Shown here in pieces: positions 27,836-36,239 of a stretch of DNA of 64,000 nt. Within the stretch, counting starts at the first letter, position 1; each line of letters opens with the position of its first letter. The position numbers were made by a program, and so were the translations under genes. The notes below the pieces were generated by a model. That model was given only the letters and a program-made list of their open reading frames with translations, did no database searches and had not been told where the DNA came from. The DNA lies in assembly GCF_011290505.1 (NCBI RefSeq), contig NZ_JAANPV010000004.1, positions 1 to 64,000 on the forward strand, in the 5' to 3' direction. Origin of the DNA: Paenalcaligenes suwonensis. GTDB taxonomy: Bacteria; Pseudomonadota; Gammaproteobacteria; Burkholderiales; Burkholderiaceae_B.

Positions 27836-28813
27836 TTACTGCTGTACCAACTCAAGATCAGCGATCAACTGGCCGCTAACTTCGTCAGATTGCTGCATAA
27901 ATACGCCAAACTCTTCTGGATTGCTCCACTTCACACCAAAACCTGCACGGTTCATGGCTTCCAAGAATTCTGGCGATTGCGCTACTTTTTCTGCCGCAGC
28001 AGCAATCACTTCAATAGCTTCATCTGGCATGCCTTTAGGGCCTACCAGACCACGCCATGTACCTGCCGCCAATGGACGACCTGTGGCTTCACCCATGGTT
28101 GGGATATCCGCAAAAGAAGGCAAACGCTCATCGGACATCACAGCCAAGGTTTTCACCAAACCGGCATCACGCATGGTTTTACCTTCTGGCAAAGCGGAAG
28201 CCACAATCTGTACACCACCAGCAGCCAACTCTTGGAAACCGGGTGCTGCGCCTTGGCTAGGCACTACAGTCACTTTCTTAGGATCGATATCAGCCAATTT
28301 CAATGCTTGCGCTAAAGCCAAGTGGTAAGCAGCACCTGCTGGAATACCAGACAGTTTGTATTTACCGGCTTGTTCAGCACGGATGGCCTCAAAAGCAGCG
28401 TCGATGTTGTCCCATTCGCTATCTGCATTCACGCTAAACGCGGCTGCATCAAAGTTCATTTGGGAAATGGGTTTTACATCGCTAAATGCCAATGGCGATG
28501 TTTTCATCCAGCGGTAAGTCACCAGTTCAGCAGTGGCCAAACCAATGGTGTAACCGTCAGACTTTGCGTTACTGATTGCGGTGTGACCAATCACGCCACC
28601 TGCACCAGGACGGTTAATCACGTTGATGGGTTTACCCAACTCACGTTCCAACCCTGCGGCAATCAAGCGCGCCACGGTATCGGTACCGCCACCGGCGGCC
28701 CAAGGCACAATCATTTGAATAGGACGCTCTGGGTACGCTGCCAAAGCAGGGCTTGCAGCCAAGCCACCCAAAACAGTTAAAGAGAAGGCAGCTAGAATTT
28801 TGTGCTTGAGCAT
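27836..28813 (-). CDS. Periplasmic Bug/TctC-family substrate receptor
   Basis: 325 residues from the ATG at 28813; the open frame upstream to 28906 overlaps the next gene and is not needed. The signal peptide reads KILAAFSLTVLGGLAASPALA, then the Bug hallmark AYPERPIQMIVPWAAGGGTDTVAR and NRPGAGGVIGHTAI. The remainder follows the periplasmic type II binding fold, ending with a normal C terminus. Bug proteins are greatly expanded in Bordetella, Alcaligenes and relatives and bind carboxylates, amides or vitamins. Ligand unknown; the neighbouring dioxygenase-like cupin hints at an aromatic or keto acid. Confidence 0.94.
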   Translation of the reverse strand: MLKHKILAAFSLTVLGGLAASPALAAYPERPIQMIVPWAAGGGTDTVARLIAAGLERELGKPINVINRPGAGGVIGHTAISNAKSDGYTIGLATAELVTYRWMKTSPLAFSDVKPISQMNFDAAAFSVNADSEWDNIDAAFEAIRAEQAGKYKLSGIPAGAAYHLALAQALKLADIDPKKVTVVPSQGAAPGFQELAAGGVQIVASALPEGKTMRDAGLVKTLAVMSDERLPSFADIPTMGEATGRPLAAGTWRGLVGPKGMPDEAIEVIAAAAEKVAQSPEFLEAMNRAGFGVKWSNPEEFGVFMQQSDEVSGQLIADLELVQQ

Positions 28814-28865
28814 ACTTGTGTCTCGCATACGTTGGTTATTGTTTATTGGAAAATTAAGCGCAGGC

Positions 28866-29594
28866 TTAGTAGGTAGCCCGACCACCAGACAAATCGAAAA
28901 TCGCACCGGTATTAAATGAACACGCAGCAGAACATAGCCAAGCGGTCATTTCAGCGACTTCATCTACGGTTCCCAAACGTTTCATGGGGCTTTTGTCGAT
29001 CATGGTTTGCACGTGCTCGGCAGACATTTGTGCCAATAGCGTGGTATTGACGGCAGCGGGTGCAATCGCATTCACCAGCACATTGCTGGTTGCCAGCTCT
29101 TTGCCCAACGATTTAGTCATCGCTAGTACACCCGCTTTGGCTGCACTGTAAGCGGACGCATTAGGCGTACCTTCCTTACCAGCCAATGACGCGATATTGA
29201 CGATGCGACCAGACTGCTGTTGCAGCATGTATGGCACCACCGCCCTACAGGTGTTAAACACCCCTACCAAATTGATATCGATAATCTTTTGCCAGATGTC
29301 AGCAGGGTATTCCCACAAGGTTGTGGTTGGGCCTGCAAACCCTGCATTGTTGATCAGCATATCGATGCGTCCTGCATCAGCATGCAGACGTGCAGCGGCT
29401 TGCTGCAACGCGTCTGCATTACTGATATCAACGCGATAGTGCAATGGCAAGGACTCATCAGCTTCCAAATCCCAAATGGAAACCGTGGCGCCATCGCTGG
29501 CCAACTTGTCAGCGATGGCCTTGCCTATGCCGGCACGGCCACCGGTAACGATGGCAACCTGGCCGCTAAAATCGTATTGAACGGAGCTTTGCAT
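28866..29594 (-). CDS. Short-chain dehydrogenase/reductase between cupin and receptor genes
   Basis: 242 residues from the ATG at 29594, two bases past the stop of the cupin gene, so translation is coupled. Landmarks are TGGRAGIGKA, NNAGFAG, the catalytic serine in NIASLAG, Y-S-A-A-K and the GAIFDLSGGRATY C terminus. It is a typical NAD(P)-dependent oxidoreductase of the FabG-like subgroup, with conserved catalytic residues. Substrate presumably belongs to the same pathway as the transporter. Confidence 0.9.
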   Translation of the reverse strand: MQSSVQYDFSGQVAIVTGGRAGIGKAIADKLASDGATVSIWDLEADESLPLHYRVDISNADALQQAAARLHADAGRIDMLINNAGFAGPTTTLWEYPADIWQKIIDINLVGVFNTCRAVVPYMLQQQSGRIVNIASLAGKEGTPNASAYSAAKAGVLAMTKSLGKELATSNVLVNAIAPAAVNTTLLAQMSAEHVQTMIDKSPMKRLGTVDEVAEMTAWLCSAACSFNTGAIFDLSGGRATY

Positions 29595-29596
29595 AA

Positions 29597-30124
29597 TCAA
29601 CGGATAAATTGATCTACAAAGTCTTCACCCAAACCTACTTCGGTATAGTGCTTGCGGCACATATCGATTTTGGTGAACACGTCTTCAAAACCTACGCCTT
29701 TACCCCATGGGTCGGTGTAGTACATCAAACCGTTCACGGTGAAGTAAGTGATCATTTCTTCCACGTCTTCAGGCACGTACAGTGTGTGTGTTTCACCGGG
29801 TGGCTCGTACACGTAGCTGCCTTCTGTCGCTTCCCAATCGTGTTCCAGGTAGCGCCAGCGACCTTTCAACACAAGGCCGTGTACAGCTTGTGGGTGGCGA
29901 TGACGGCTTAACACGCCGGATTTACGCACGCGCAACAAGTTAGTCCAGTAGCCCTGGCTGGCGTTCAAACAGAGTGGACGGAACCAAACGTTTTCAGCTT
30001 GTGGCACCCACACGCGCTCGTCCTCAGGAATCGCATGAGGAACCACGATTTCTGGGGAGGCTTCTTTAGGGTTGGGGTATTGGTAAGGTGTCAGTTCACC
30101 GAACTCTTTTGTATCTGTAGTCAT
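29597..30124 (-). CDS. 2,4'-dihydroxyacetophenone dioxygenase-like cupin
   Basis: 175 residues from the ATG at 30124 (MTTDTKEF). A single cupin domain shows the metal motif H-R-H-P-Q-A-V-H and a second motif with G-E-T-H-T-L, the arrangement of the ChrR-like cupins that include 2,4'-dihydroxyacetophenone dioxygenase. That iron enzyme splits the bond between the carbonyl and hydroxymethyl carbons of the side chain, giving 4-hydroxybenzoate and formate. First gene of a six-gene operon (cupin, SDR, receptor, TctB, TctA, SDR). The assignment is to the family; a related alpha-hydroxyketone may be the real substrate. Confidence 0.75.
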   Translation of the reverse strand: MTTDTKEFGELTPYQYPNPKEASPEIVVPHAIPEDERVWVPQAENVWFRPLCLNASQGYWTNLLRVRKSGVLSRHRHPQAVHGLVLKGRWRYLEHDWEATEGSYVYEPPGETHTLYVPEDVEEMITYFTVNGLMYYTDPWGKGVGFEDVFTKIDMCRKHYTEVGLGEDFVDQFIR

Positions 30125-30131
30125 AACTCTG

Positions 30132-30164
30132 TCCATATTGTGGGCAATCAGTCCATATAGTGGA
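30132..30164. promoter_or_regulatory. Duplicated operator, probably for the IclR regulator
   Basis: TCCATATTGTGG (30132) and TCCATATAGTGGA (30152) are near-identical half-palindromic sites (TCCA-N5-TGGA) spaced exactly 20 bases, about two DNA turns. They sit right before the cupin start and downstream of the IclR gene's stop. IclR proteins often bind such paired sites. Confidence 0.65.
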
Positions 30165-30296
30165 TAGAATTTTATTGACTAGCTCTCCCTATCAACTATT
30201 AGGGATAACCCTAAAATGTTGAAACTTGAAGTGTTTTTGCAGGGTATATACTAGGGAAAGTAGAGAAGGGAAACTACACGGTGATGCCCTACAGCA

Positions 30297-31112
30297 CTAC
30301 CAAATATGCGTGCTATCGACGAGCGCTGGGCTTTGCACAATACGTTGGGATATTTTCTTGCACGTCTCTAACAACGGCTCTACATACGCTTTTATGGGAT
30401 CCTCGGCTTGGCGAAACCGCAGCGTGCTCACACTAATGGCTGCCACCGGCTGCTGTCTTGCCCCCAAGATCACCGCACCAAAGCAATAAATGCCCTCTTC
30501 ATTTTCTTCGTCATCCACAGACCAACCACGCTGCTGCACTTGGCGTACTTGTGCGCTGAGTTGTTCTGCTGTTAACACGGTGTTGTCGGTATAACGGGCA
30601 TAAGACAAACTGCCAATGATGTCTTGGCGTTCTGCCTCACCCAACGCCGCCAAATAGGCTTTACCCACTGACGAGGAATGCATAGACACGCTAGAACCTA
30701 TGTAAGACGCCATGCGCACGGCGCTCGTGCTTTCCAGTTTTTCTATGTACACCATCCTGTCGCCACTGGGCACGGCCAAGTGCACAGTTTCGTTAGTAAT
30801 GTCGCGCAACGCTTGCAAGGCCTGTACCGATACCAAACGTAGTTCGGATCGGTCCCAGCTACGGCTAGCCAGTTGAATCAAGCGTGGACCTAACTGGTAA
30901 GCCTCACCATTGAGCGTCTCTACCAATAACCCTTCGGCCACCAACCCACCCACGCTACGGTACACCGTAGAGCGTGGATACCCACTTAACTGCGCCAATT
31001 GCGGAATGGTTAAGGGCTCGGTGCTATCAGCAACCAACTGCAATAAGTGGATGAACTTGGAAAAAGCAGCGGTTCCCGTCGCTTTGGCTGTACCAGAGAG
31101 AGGCTGAGTCAT
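30297..31112 (-). CDS. IclR-family transcriptional regulator
   Basis: 271 residues. The N-terminal winged helix (LTIPQLAQLSGYPRSTVYRSVGGLVAEGLL, about 35-65) is followed by the IclR effector domain with TNETVHLAVPSGDRMVYIEKLES, SSVGKAYLAALGE, DDEENEEGIYCFGAVILG and an AAISVSTLR segment. It lies on the same strand, upstream of the cupin-SDR-Tct operon, with a 172-base gap containing the paired TCCATATAGTGGA sites. It therefore likely controls that operon in response to its substrate. Confidence 0.93.
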   Translation of the reverse strand: MTQPLSGTAKATGTAAFSKFIHLLQLVADSTEPLTIPQLAQLSGYPRSTVYRSVGGLVAEGLLVETLNGEAYQLGPRLIQLASRSWDRSELRLVSVQALQALRDITNETVHLAVPSGDRMVYIEKLESTSAVRMASYIGSSVSMHSSSVGKAYLAALGEAERQDIIGSLSYARYTDNTVLTAEQLSAQVRQVQQRGWSVDDEENEEGIYCFGAVILGARQQPVAAISVSTLRFRQAEDPIKAYVEPLLETCKKISQRIVQSPALVDSTHIW

Positions 31113-31266
31113 ATGTCACTGTAAACCAATGTATGAGCCGACCTGCGGGCATGGCCAGAGGTCGGCTTTAAGATGTCTCCTTGCTGGTTGAGGCAATCTA
31201 TACCCCCACCACATCGCTGGTAGTATATAACGCCTCTGCGAGAGACTGCAGCGCTCTTTTATTCGC

Positions 31267-33396
31267 TTACGACTTCGCTGCCTGTTGATAACTGCATTGC
31301 TGGTCAGTAACGGGTTTAGCCACTACCCTGTCATACAACCCCGCCGCCTTAGCAACCACAGCCTCTACATCCTGCTCTAGTAGCACGCGCTCTTGCACTT
31401 GCTGACGAGCAACTTGTTCCACTTGCTGCACATAGGCATCACGTGATGGATAGTGCTGCGCCACCTGCTCGGCAGACCATGGAATAAACGACCCATACAA
31501 ACGCGCTAGAGCATCGGGTGCACCCGCATTCGCATTACGTAAGTTCCAACCCAAATACGCCCCCACAGGCACCGCCACTTGTGGCGCGATCAAACCGGCT
31601 AACTCGTTGCCGTCCGCATTCACTTGAGGCACCAAGGTGTTGTAGGCTTTGCCAAAAACAGGGGGTTGTACGTCTGAAATACCTTCAGCGTCAAAACGCT
31701 CACCCAACTGCAAACGCGGTGGCTGCAAGTAGCGCGCAGGTTTACGCAAATCATCCTCTACGTCGGTCAATGCCACCTTATAATCTGCTAACGACACCAA
31801 AGTGCCATTTTCGATGCTAGGAATTCGTGAGGCAGGAGGCGCTTTATCTTCCACCACCCACTGATCCAACGCTACCAATAATGCACGCAATTGTGGGCGG
31901 TAATCGGTAGGCAACAAGCAGTTTTCGTAAATGCCACGCTCGGGTGGCGTCGCAATCACGTGCTGAGCACCACTAAGCAAGTAGGCTCTAGCGTGATCGT
32001 CTAACGGTAAATCGGTTTTGCCTTCAGTATCGGTATGCAGCAAGGAGGCCGCGCGTGCCCAATAATCAGTAGAACTGGCGGTATATACCAGTTTAGGCAC
32101 TACCCCTACTTTTTTAGCGTTATCCAACACGCTAGCTTCTTTACCCAATACCTCATCACGCTGAGTGACGGTGGCGAATGGGAAATAATCGGTAGGGTAA
32201 ATGGATTCCTCATGCGGGCTAAAGTGACGTGTTGTTTGTGCAAAACGGTGGTTAAAGCTGCCTTTGCCGCCACCCGCTACATGCAAGAAACCGCCATCAA
32301 AAGTAGGACGCTGTTGTTCATCCACATGTAAACCGTCTAACAACATGGTTTGCAGTACACGCCCTGATTGCGAAATACCAAAGGCCAGCACATGTTCGGG
32401 TAACGTACCCTGTTGGTCCAGCAATGGATTACGCTGCCCTGCTTTGTCCTGCTCTTCGTAACGGAAGAACGACAGCGCATCACGTACCGCCGCCAAACCC
32501 AAACCCGTGACCACAGGGTTTTCTGCGGTATAGCGCAATTCATAAATGCGGCCGGGTTCAAAGCCTGTGGACAAGTACACACTGGTATCGTCGGGGATCA
32601 CTTTACCGTCTTCTACCTTGGCTAATTGCCAAGCATCGCGGGAGATCACCACGCGCTCACCTTCTGGCGTATCACGCACAGTCAGCTCGGCACTTTCTTG
32701 AGCACCAGGAGCAAAGGGGTAGCCGCGTGCCAAAATACCCAAGTGCGATGAGGCATTGGTAGGCGCATTCACTACAATTTCATTCACCACCACACCCTGA
32801 ATAGCATCACCATTGGCTTCACGTGCTACAGGTAGTGTGAGCTGCTGGCGCTGGCCACCCTCTACCACATCCCAGTTCCAGCCTGTCCATAACAAGCTAT
32901 AGCCTTGATCTAGCAACCAGTTGTCGCCTTGTGCCTCGGCACTGTTTAAATCGTTGCTGAACACACCATTTTGGAACAAGTTAAACAACCAATAGTTACC
33001 ACGGTTATTCACTTCATATAGTAGTTTGCCATTATTAGCCTTGCCGTCTACGGGGCGGATAAGCGTGAAATCACCGCTAAACTCCACCAAACCTTGGGCA
33101 TTACGTGGCGCAAGCTTTACATCCACAATAGGCGCGTTGGCGGCAGCGTTGGGGTCTACCGCGTAGTGCAAACGCCCCTCAATGCGCTCGTATTTATTGT
33201 CTGCCTGTTGGGTCACAAAAGGCGTGCGAGACAGTATTTCCACACGCTCAACAGCTGCTTGCGCCAGCATAGGCATGCTTAACACCCCAGCAACGGCCAG
33301 TGATCGTGCCACGGTCGTCAATGCGCGAGGAGAAACAAACGAAGCCGCTTTATGCGCTTGTGCGTAATGCAAAGGGAAATACTGGGAATTCAACAT
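31267..33396 (-). CDS. Large secreted alpha/beta-hydrolase-domain protein
   Basis: 709 residues. An N-terminal export signal ends around VLSMPMLAQAA (about residue 48). The protein carries the alpha/beta hydrolase domain family seen in many uncharacterised proteobacterial proteins; the nucleophile elbow is probably G-I-S-Q-S-G-R near residue 345, with later motifs SSTDYWARAASLLHTD and GAQHVIATPP where acid and histidine would be expected. It stands alone, between the IclR gene and a 317-base gap. Likely a periplasmic or outer-surface esterase or lactonase, substrate unknown. Confidence 0.8.
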   Translation of the reverse strand: MLNSQYFPLHYAQAHKAASFVSPRALTTVARSLAVAGVLSMPMLAQAAVERVEILSRTPFVTQQADNKYERIEGRLHYAVDPNAAANAPIVDVKLAPRNAQGLVEFSGDFTLIRPVDGKANNGKLLYEVNNRGNYWLFNLFQNGVFSNDLNSAEAQGDNWLLDQGYSLLWTGWNWDVVEGGQRQQLTLPVAREANGDAIQGVVVNEIVVNAPTNASSHLGILARGYPFAPGAQESAELTVRDTPEGERVVISRDAWQLAKVEDGKVIPDDTSVYLSTGFEPGRIYELRYTAENPVVTGLGLAAVRDALSFFRYEEQDKAGQRNPLLDQQGTLPEHVLAFGISQSGRVLQTMLLDGLHVDEQQRPTFDGGFLHVAGGGKGSFNHRFAQTTRHFSPHEESIYPTDYFPFATVTQRDEVLGKEASVLDNAKKVGVVPKLVYTASSTDYWARAASLLHTDTEGKTDLPLDDHARAYLLSGAQHVIATPPERGIYENCLLPTDYRPQLRALLVALDQWVVEDKAPPASRIPSIENGTLVSLADYKVALTDVEDDLRKPARYLQPPRLQLGERFDAEGISDVQPPVFGKAYNTLVPQVNADGNELAGLIAPQVAVPVGAYLGWNLRNANAGAPDALARLYGSFIPWSAEQVAQHYPSRDAYVQQVEQVARQQVQERVLLEQDVEAVVAKAAGLYDRVVAKPVTDQQCSYQQAAKS

Positions 33397-33477
33397 GAGC
33401 CTACAACTTTAAGAAAGTAACAACATTCAACGTAGAGCTAGTATCCACCGCTAGCAATATAACCATCAAAGCCAATT

Positions 33478-33500
33478 TATTAATTTCAATATAATTAATA
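33478..33500. promoter_or_regulatory. AT-rich inverted repeat upstream of the secreted hydrolase gene
   Basis: TATTAATT and AATTAATA form a perfect 8-bp inverted repeat with a 7-base spacer, 82 bases before the minus-strand hydrolase start. It lies in the 317-base gap 33397-33713, which otherwise shows only AT-rich promoter-like sequence and no convincing gene. It may be a regulator site or simply part of a promoter. Confidence 0.4.
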
Positions 33501-33713
33501 GCTATTATGAGTGTAGGCATTTATTCGCTATGCTAAAACCGTGCACCACACTGCGTGCCCAGCTTTATATCTTCGCCATTCAGGCAATTCCCCCCACAGT
33601 ATTCATGTATAGCCCTCTAGGCCTATGCGCCTACGCACGCCTGCACCATGGCTCCGAGCCGTGCACCGTAGGGCTATCGCTATTTACCTTTTACCCTTTA
33701 TCTTGGAGCACTC

Positions 33714-34244
33714 ATGCAGCGACGCATTGTGATTTCCGGTTGTTCCGGTGGTGGCAAATCCACCTTATTAAAGGCCTTACAACAACAAGGCTATCCCGTA
33801 GTACCCGAACCCGGCTTACGCGTTGTACAACAAGCGCAACGCGAGGACAGCCTCGCCCTACCGTGGCGCGATATGGATCTCTTTATTGAGCACACCATCG
33901 CGTTAGCCACGGCTGATCTGGCCGCCGTGACTGACATGCCAGAGCAGGTGATCTTTTTTGATAGAGGACTACTTGATGCGCTAGCGGCCCACGCTAGGCT
34001 ACACCCTGAACAGACTGCGCTGATGACATCACAGGCCGAACACTACTACGACCCGTGCGTATTTTTGACCCCGCCCTGGCCCGAGATTTATGAAGAAAAC
34101 GACGAACGTCAGCACAGCCTAAAAGCTGCGGAAGAGGAGTACCAGCATTTATTACAGGTGTATGCACAGCTAGGCTATGACATACACCTGCTACCCAAAA
34201 CCAGCGTGCAACAACGTGTAGAGTTTGTGCTGCATCAGTTGTAG
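33714..34244 (+). CDS. Small AAA-type ATPase/kinase-like protein
   Basis: 176 residues, starting at an ATG preceded by GGAG. The Walker A loop is at 8-17 (SGCSGGGKST), and F-F-D-R-G-L-L-D near 80 resembles the Walker B/DRS region of nucleoside-kinase-like P-loop proteins. Proteins like this belong to the AAA_28 / predicted ATPase family; some resemble NadR-type or thymidylate-type kinases. Its last 10 bases overlap the 3' end of the convergent transporter gene. Biological role unknown. Confidence 0.8.
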   Translation: MQRRIVISGCSGGGKSTLLKALQQQGYPVVPEPGLRVVQQAQREDSLALPWRDMDLFIEHTIALATADLAAVTDMPEQVIFFDRGLLDALAAHARLHPEQTALMTSQAEHYYDPCVFLTPPWPEIYEENDERQHSLKAAEEEYQHLLQVYAQLGYDIHLLPKTSVQQRVEFVLHQL

Positions 34245-35116
34245 CTGCTCAGCAGTAATACCCCTACGATCAGCACACCACAGCCCACTAAACGCCAAAT
34301 GCCTACGGCCTCTCGTAGTACCACCATACCTAGCAATGCCCCCACCATCATGGACATTTCACGAGCAGGGGCAACGAAGCTTACCTCTGCGCCCATTTGC
34401 AACGCCAGCAGCACCAAAATGTACGATAAGGGGGACAGCATCCCCACTGCTATCGCCAAGGCCCACTTGCCGCGCATACGTTCCCGCACCTTATGGCGCG
34501 CACTCCACTGCCATGGAGCCATAAACAGCAATCGTGCGGAGTTTGAAAACCAATCCAGCACCACGGGGTGTATGAGCAGCGCCTTCACCCCAAACGCATC
34601 TACCAGGGTGTAGCTGGCAATAATCATCCCGGTTAGACCGCCCCACTGCACCCCTCGGTATGCTCCCGGCTCTTTAAAGCTAGCCAGATTACCTTGTGTG
34701 GAAATCAACGCAATCCCCACCACTACCGCAATCAAACCCAGCACACCGTACAACGAAGGCTGTTCACCCAGTAACAGGAAGGCCCCCATGGACGACATCA
34801 ATGGCGCACTACCACGCGCAACTGGATAGACCACTGAGAAATCGGCCACTTGATAACCACGCTGCAAGCAGAGGTTATAGATCAGGTGCAGGAAGCCACT
34901 GAGCGCAATACACAGCAACGCTTGCCAGCCCCAAAAACTTTCACCGTGGAACAACAACCATAGTGTCCACGGCAAATACACCACCATGGCAACAAAGGTA
35001 AATACAAACACAAACGTGGGGCCTGCATCAGCCGCACGTTTTGCCAACAAATTCCAGGTTGCATGAATCAGCGCAGCCGATACCACCAACACCAACGGCA
35101 ACCACGTAGCGCTCAT
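34235..35116 (-). CDS. EamA-type drug/metabolite transporter (DMT superfamily)
   Basis: 293 residues with about ten hydrophobic helices in two EamA repeats. The protein starts LPLVLVVSAALIHATWNLLAKRAADAG and its second half includes LTGMIIASYTLVDAFGVKALL and EVSFVAPAREMSMMVGALLGMVVLREA. This family exports amino acids or metabolites. It lies 33 bases downstream of a hydroxyaspartate-lyase-like gene on the same strand, so the two may form a unit dealing with an amino acid, but the substrate is unknown. Confidence 0.9.
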   Translation of the reverse strand: MSATWLPLVLVVSAALIHATWNLLAKRAADAGPTFVFVFTFVAMVVYLPWTLWLLFHGESFWGWQALLCIALSGFLHLIYNLCLQRGYQVADFSVVYPVARGSAPLMSSMGAFLLLGEQPSLYGVLGLIAVVVGIALISTQGNLASFKEPGAYRGVQWGGLTGMIIASYTLVDAFGVKALLIHPVVLDWFSNSARLLFMAPWQWSARHKVRERMRGKWALAIAVGMLSPLSYILVLLALQMGAEVSFVAPAREMSMMVGALLGMVVLREAVGIWRLVGCGVLIVGVLLLSSYN

Positions 35117-35149
35117 TTGAGTCGTCCTCAGGCAAGCAAAGTAAGCGAC

Positions 35150-36118
35150 TTATTGACCTAACAAACGACAAAAATGAGGGATATCCACGTTACCACCACT
35201 CAGCACAATACCCACGCGCTTGCCGCGTAGTTGCTCTTTCATGTGGCTTGCTGCCGCAAAACCTAAGCACCCTGTGGGCTCTACCACCAGTTTCATGCGT
35301 TGCGCCATAAAACGCATGCACTCGACGAGTTGTGCGTCTGTAGCGGTCAAAATAGCATTCACATCGCGCTGGATAATGGCAAAGGTAAGTTGCCCCAAGG
35401 CTTGCGTTTGCGCTCCATCGGCAATGGTTTTAGGGGTAGGAATGTGTACGATCTTGCCTTGTTCAAACGACTGCTGCCCATCATTACCGGCTTCGGGTTC
35501 CACCCCATACAGCGCACAGTTAGGCGATAACGCGCGAGTAGACAGTGCCGTGCCCGATAACAAGCCCCCACCGCCCAATGGCGAGAACAAGGCATCTAGC
35601 TCGCCCACTTCTTCGAAGAGCTCTTTAGCCGCTGTGCCTTGACCTGTGATGACATCGGGATGATCAAAAGGCGGAATCATGGTGTAGCCATAACGCTCTA
35701 CCAAGTCGCGCCCAATTTGCTCGCGATCCTCTGAGTAACGGTCATACCGAATCACCTTACCACCATAGCCTTCTGTCGCGTTAGCCTTAGCTTCTGGCGC
35801 ATCGTGCGGCATGATGATGGTGGCGGGAATATCTAAAATACGGGCAGATAGCGCAATAGCTTGTGCATGATTACCTGACGAAAAGGTCACCACACCGGCT
35901 TTACGTTGCTCGGGGCTAAATTTAGACAAGGCGTTAAATGCCCCTCTAAACTTGAACGCCCCCATACGCTGCAAGTTTTCACACTTAAAAAAGACCTCGG
36001 CACCCCATAGCTCATTAAGCGTTCGGGACGTCATGACTGGTGTGTGGTGCGCAACCCCTTCTAAACGCTTTGCGGCGGCTTGAACATCATCATAAGTGGG
36101 TAAAAGAGGAGTAGTCAT
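35150..36118 (-). CDS. Threonine/serine dehydratase family; threo-3-hydroxyaspartate ammonia-lyase or serine racemase-like
   Basis: 322 residues of a fold-type II PLP enzyme. The PLP lysine is in M-G-A-F-K-F-R-G-A (about Lys55), S-S-G-N-H-A-Q binds the substrate carboxylate and the glycine-rich phosphate loop reads PLGGGGLLSG. There is no C-terminal ACT domain, so it is not biosynthetic IlvA. The length and motifs fit the group of serine racemase and threo-3-hydroxy-L-aspartate ammonia-lyase, which makes oxaloacetate from hydroxyaspartate. Precise substrate is uncertain. A DMT exporter gene follows. Confidence 0.85.
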   Translation of the reverse strand: MTTPLLPTYDDVQAAAKRLEGVAHHTPVMTSRTLNELWGAEVFFKCENLQRMGAFKFRGAFNALSKFSPEQRKAGVVTFSSGNHAQAIALSARILDIPATIIMPHDAPEAKANATEGYGGKVIRYDRYSEDREQIGRDLVERYGYTMIPPFDHPDVITGQGTAAKELFEEVGELDALFSPLGGGGLLSGTALSTRALSPNCALYGVEPEAGNDGQQSFEQGKIVHIPTPKTIADGAQTQALGQLTFAIIQRDVNAILTATDAQLVECMRFMAQRMKLVVEPTGCLGFAAASHMKEQLRGKRVGIVLSGGNVDIPHFCRLLGQ

Positions 36119-36239
36119 TGCGCCGCCTAATACGTATAAAGAAAGAGTAAAGCTAAAGAATCACCTTAACAAATCTACTCCTGTTACGACATCAAGCCCC
36201 CACAGCCGCATTCCTATCGTTACACCTGAGCAACACTGT

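Noticed and set aside
31136-31167. Inverted repeat AGCCGACCT / AGGTCGGCT between the IclR gene and the hydrolase gene as a terminator
   Set aside because: On the minus strand, where it would be needed, no T-run follows the stem. It may still be a structural or regulator element, but there is no support.
33530-33889. 119-residue frame upstream of and overlapping the AAA ATPase gene
   Set aside because: It overlaps the ATPase gene in another frame, has no ribosome-binding site and no recognisable domain.
35150-36118. Biosynthetic threonine deaminase (ilvA), given ilvD elsewhere in the window
   Set aside because: At 322 residues it lacks the C-terminal ACT regulatory domain and fits the serine racemase/hydroxyaspartate lyase group better.
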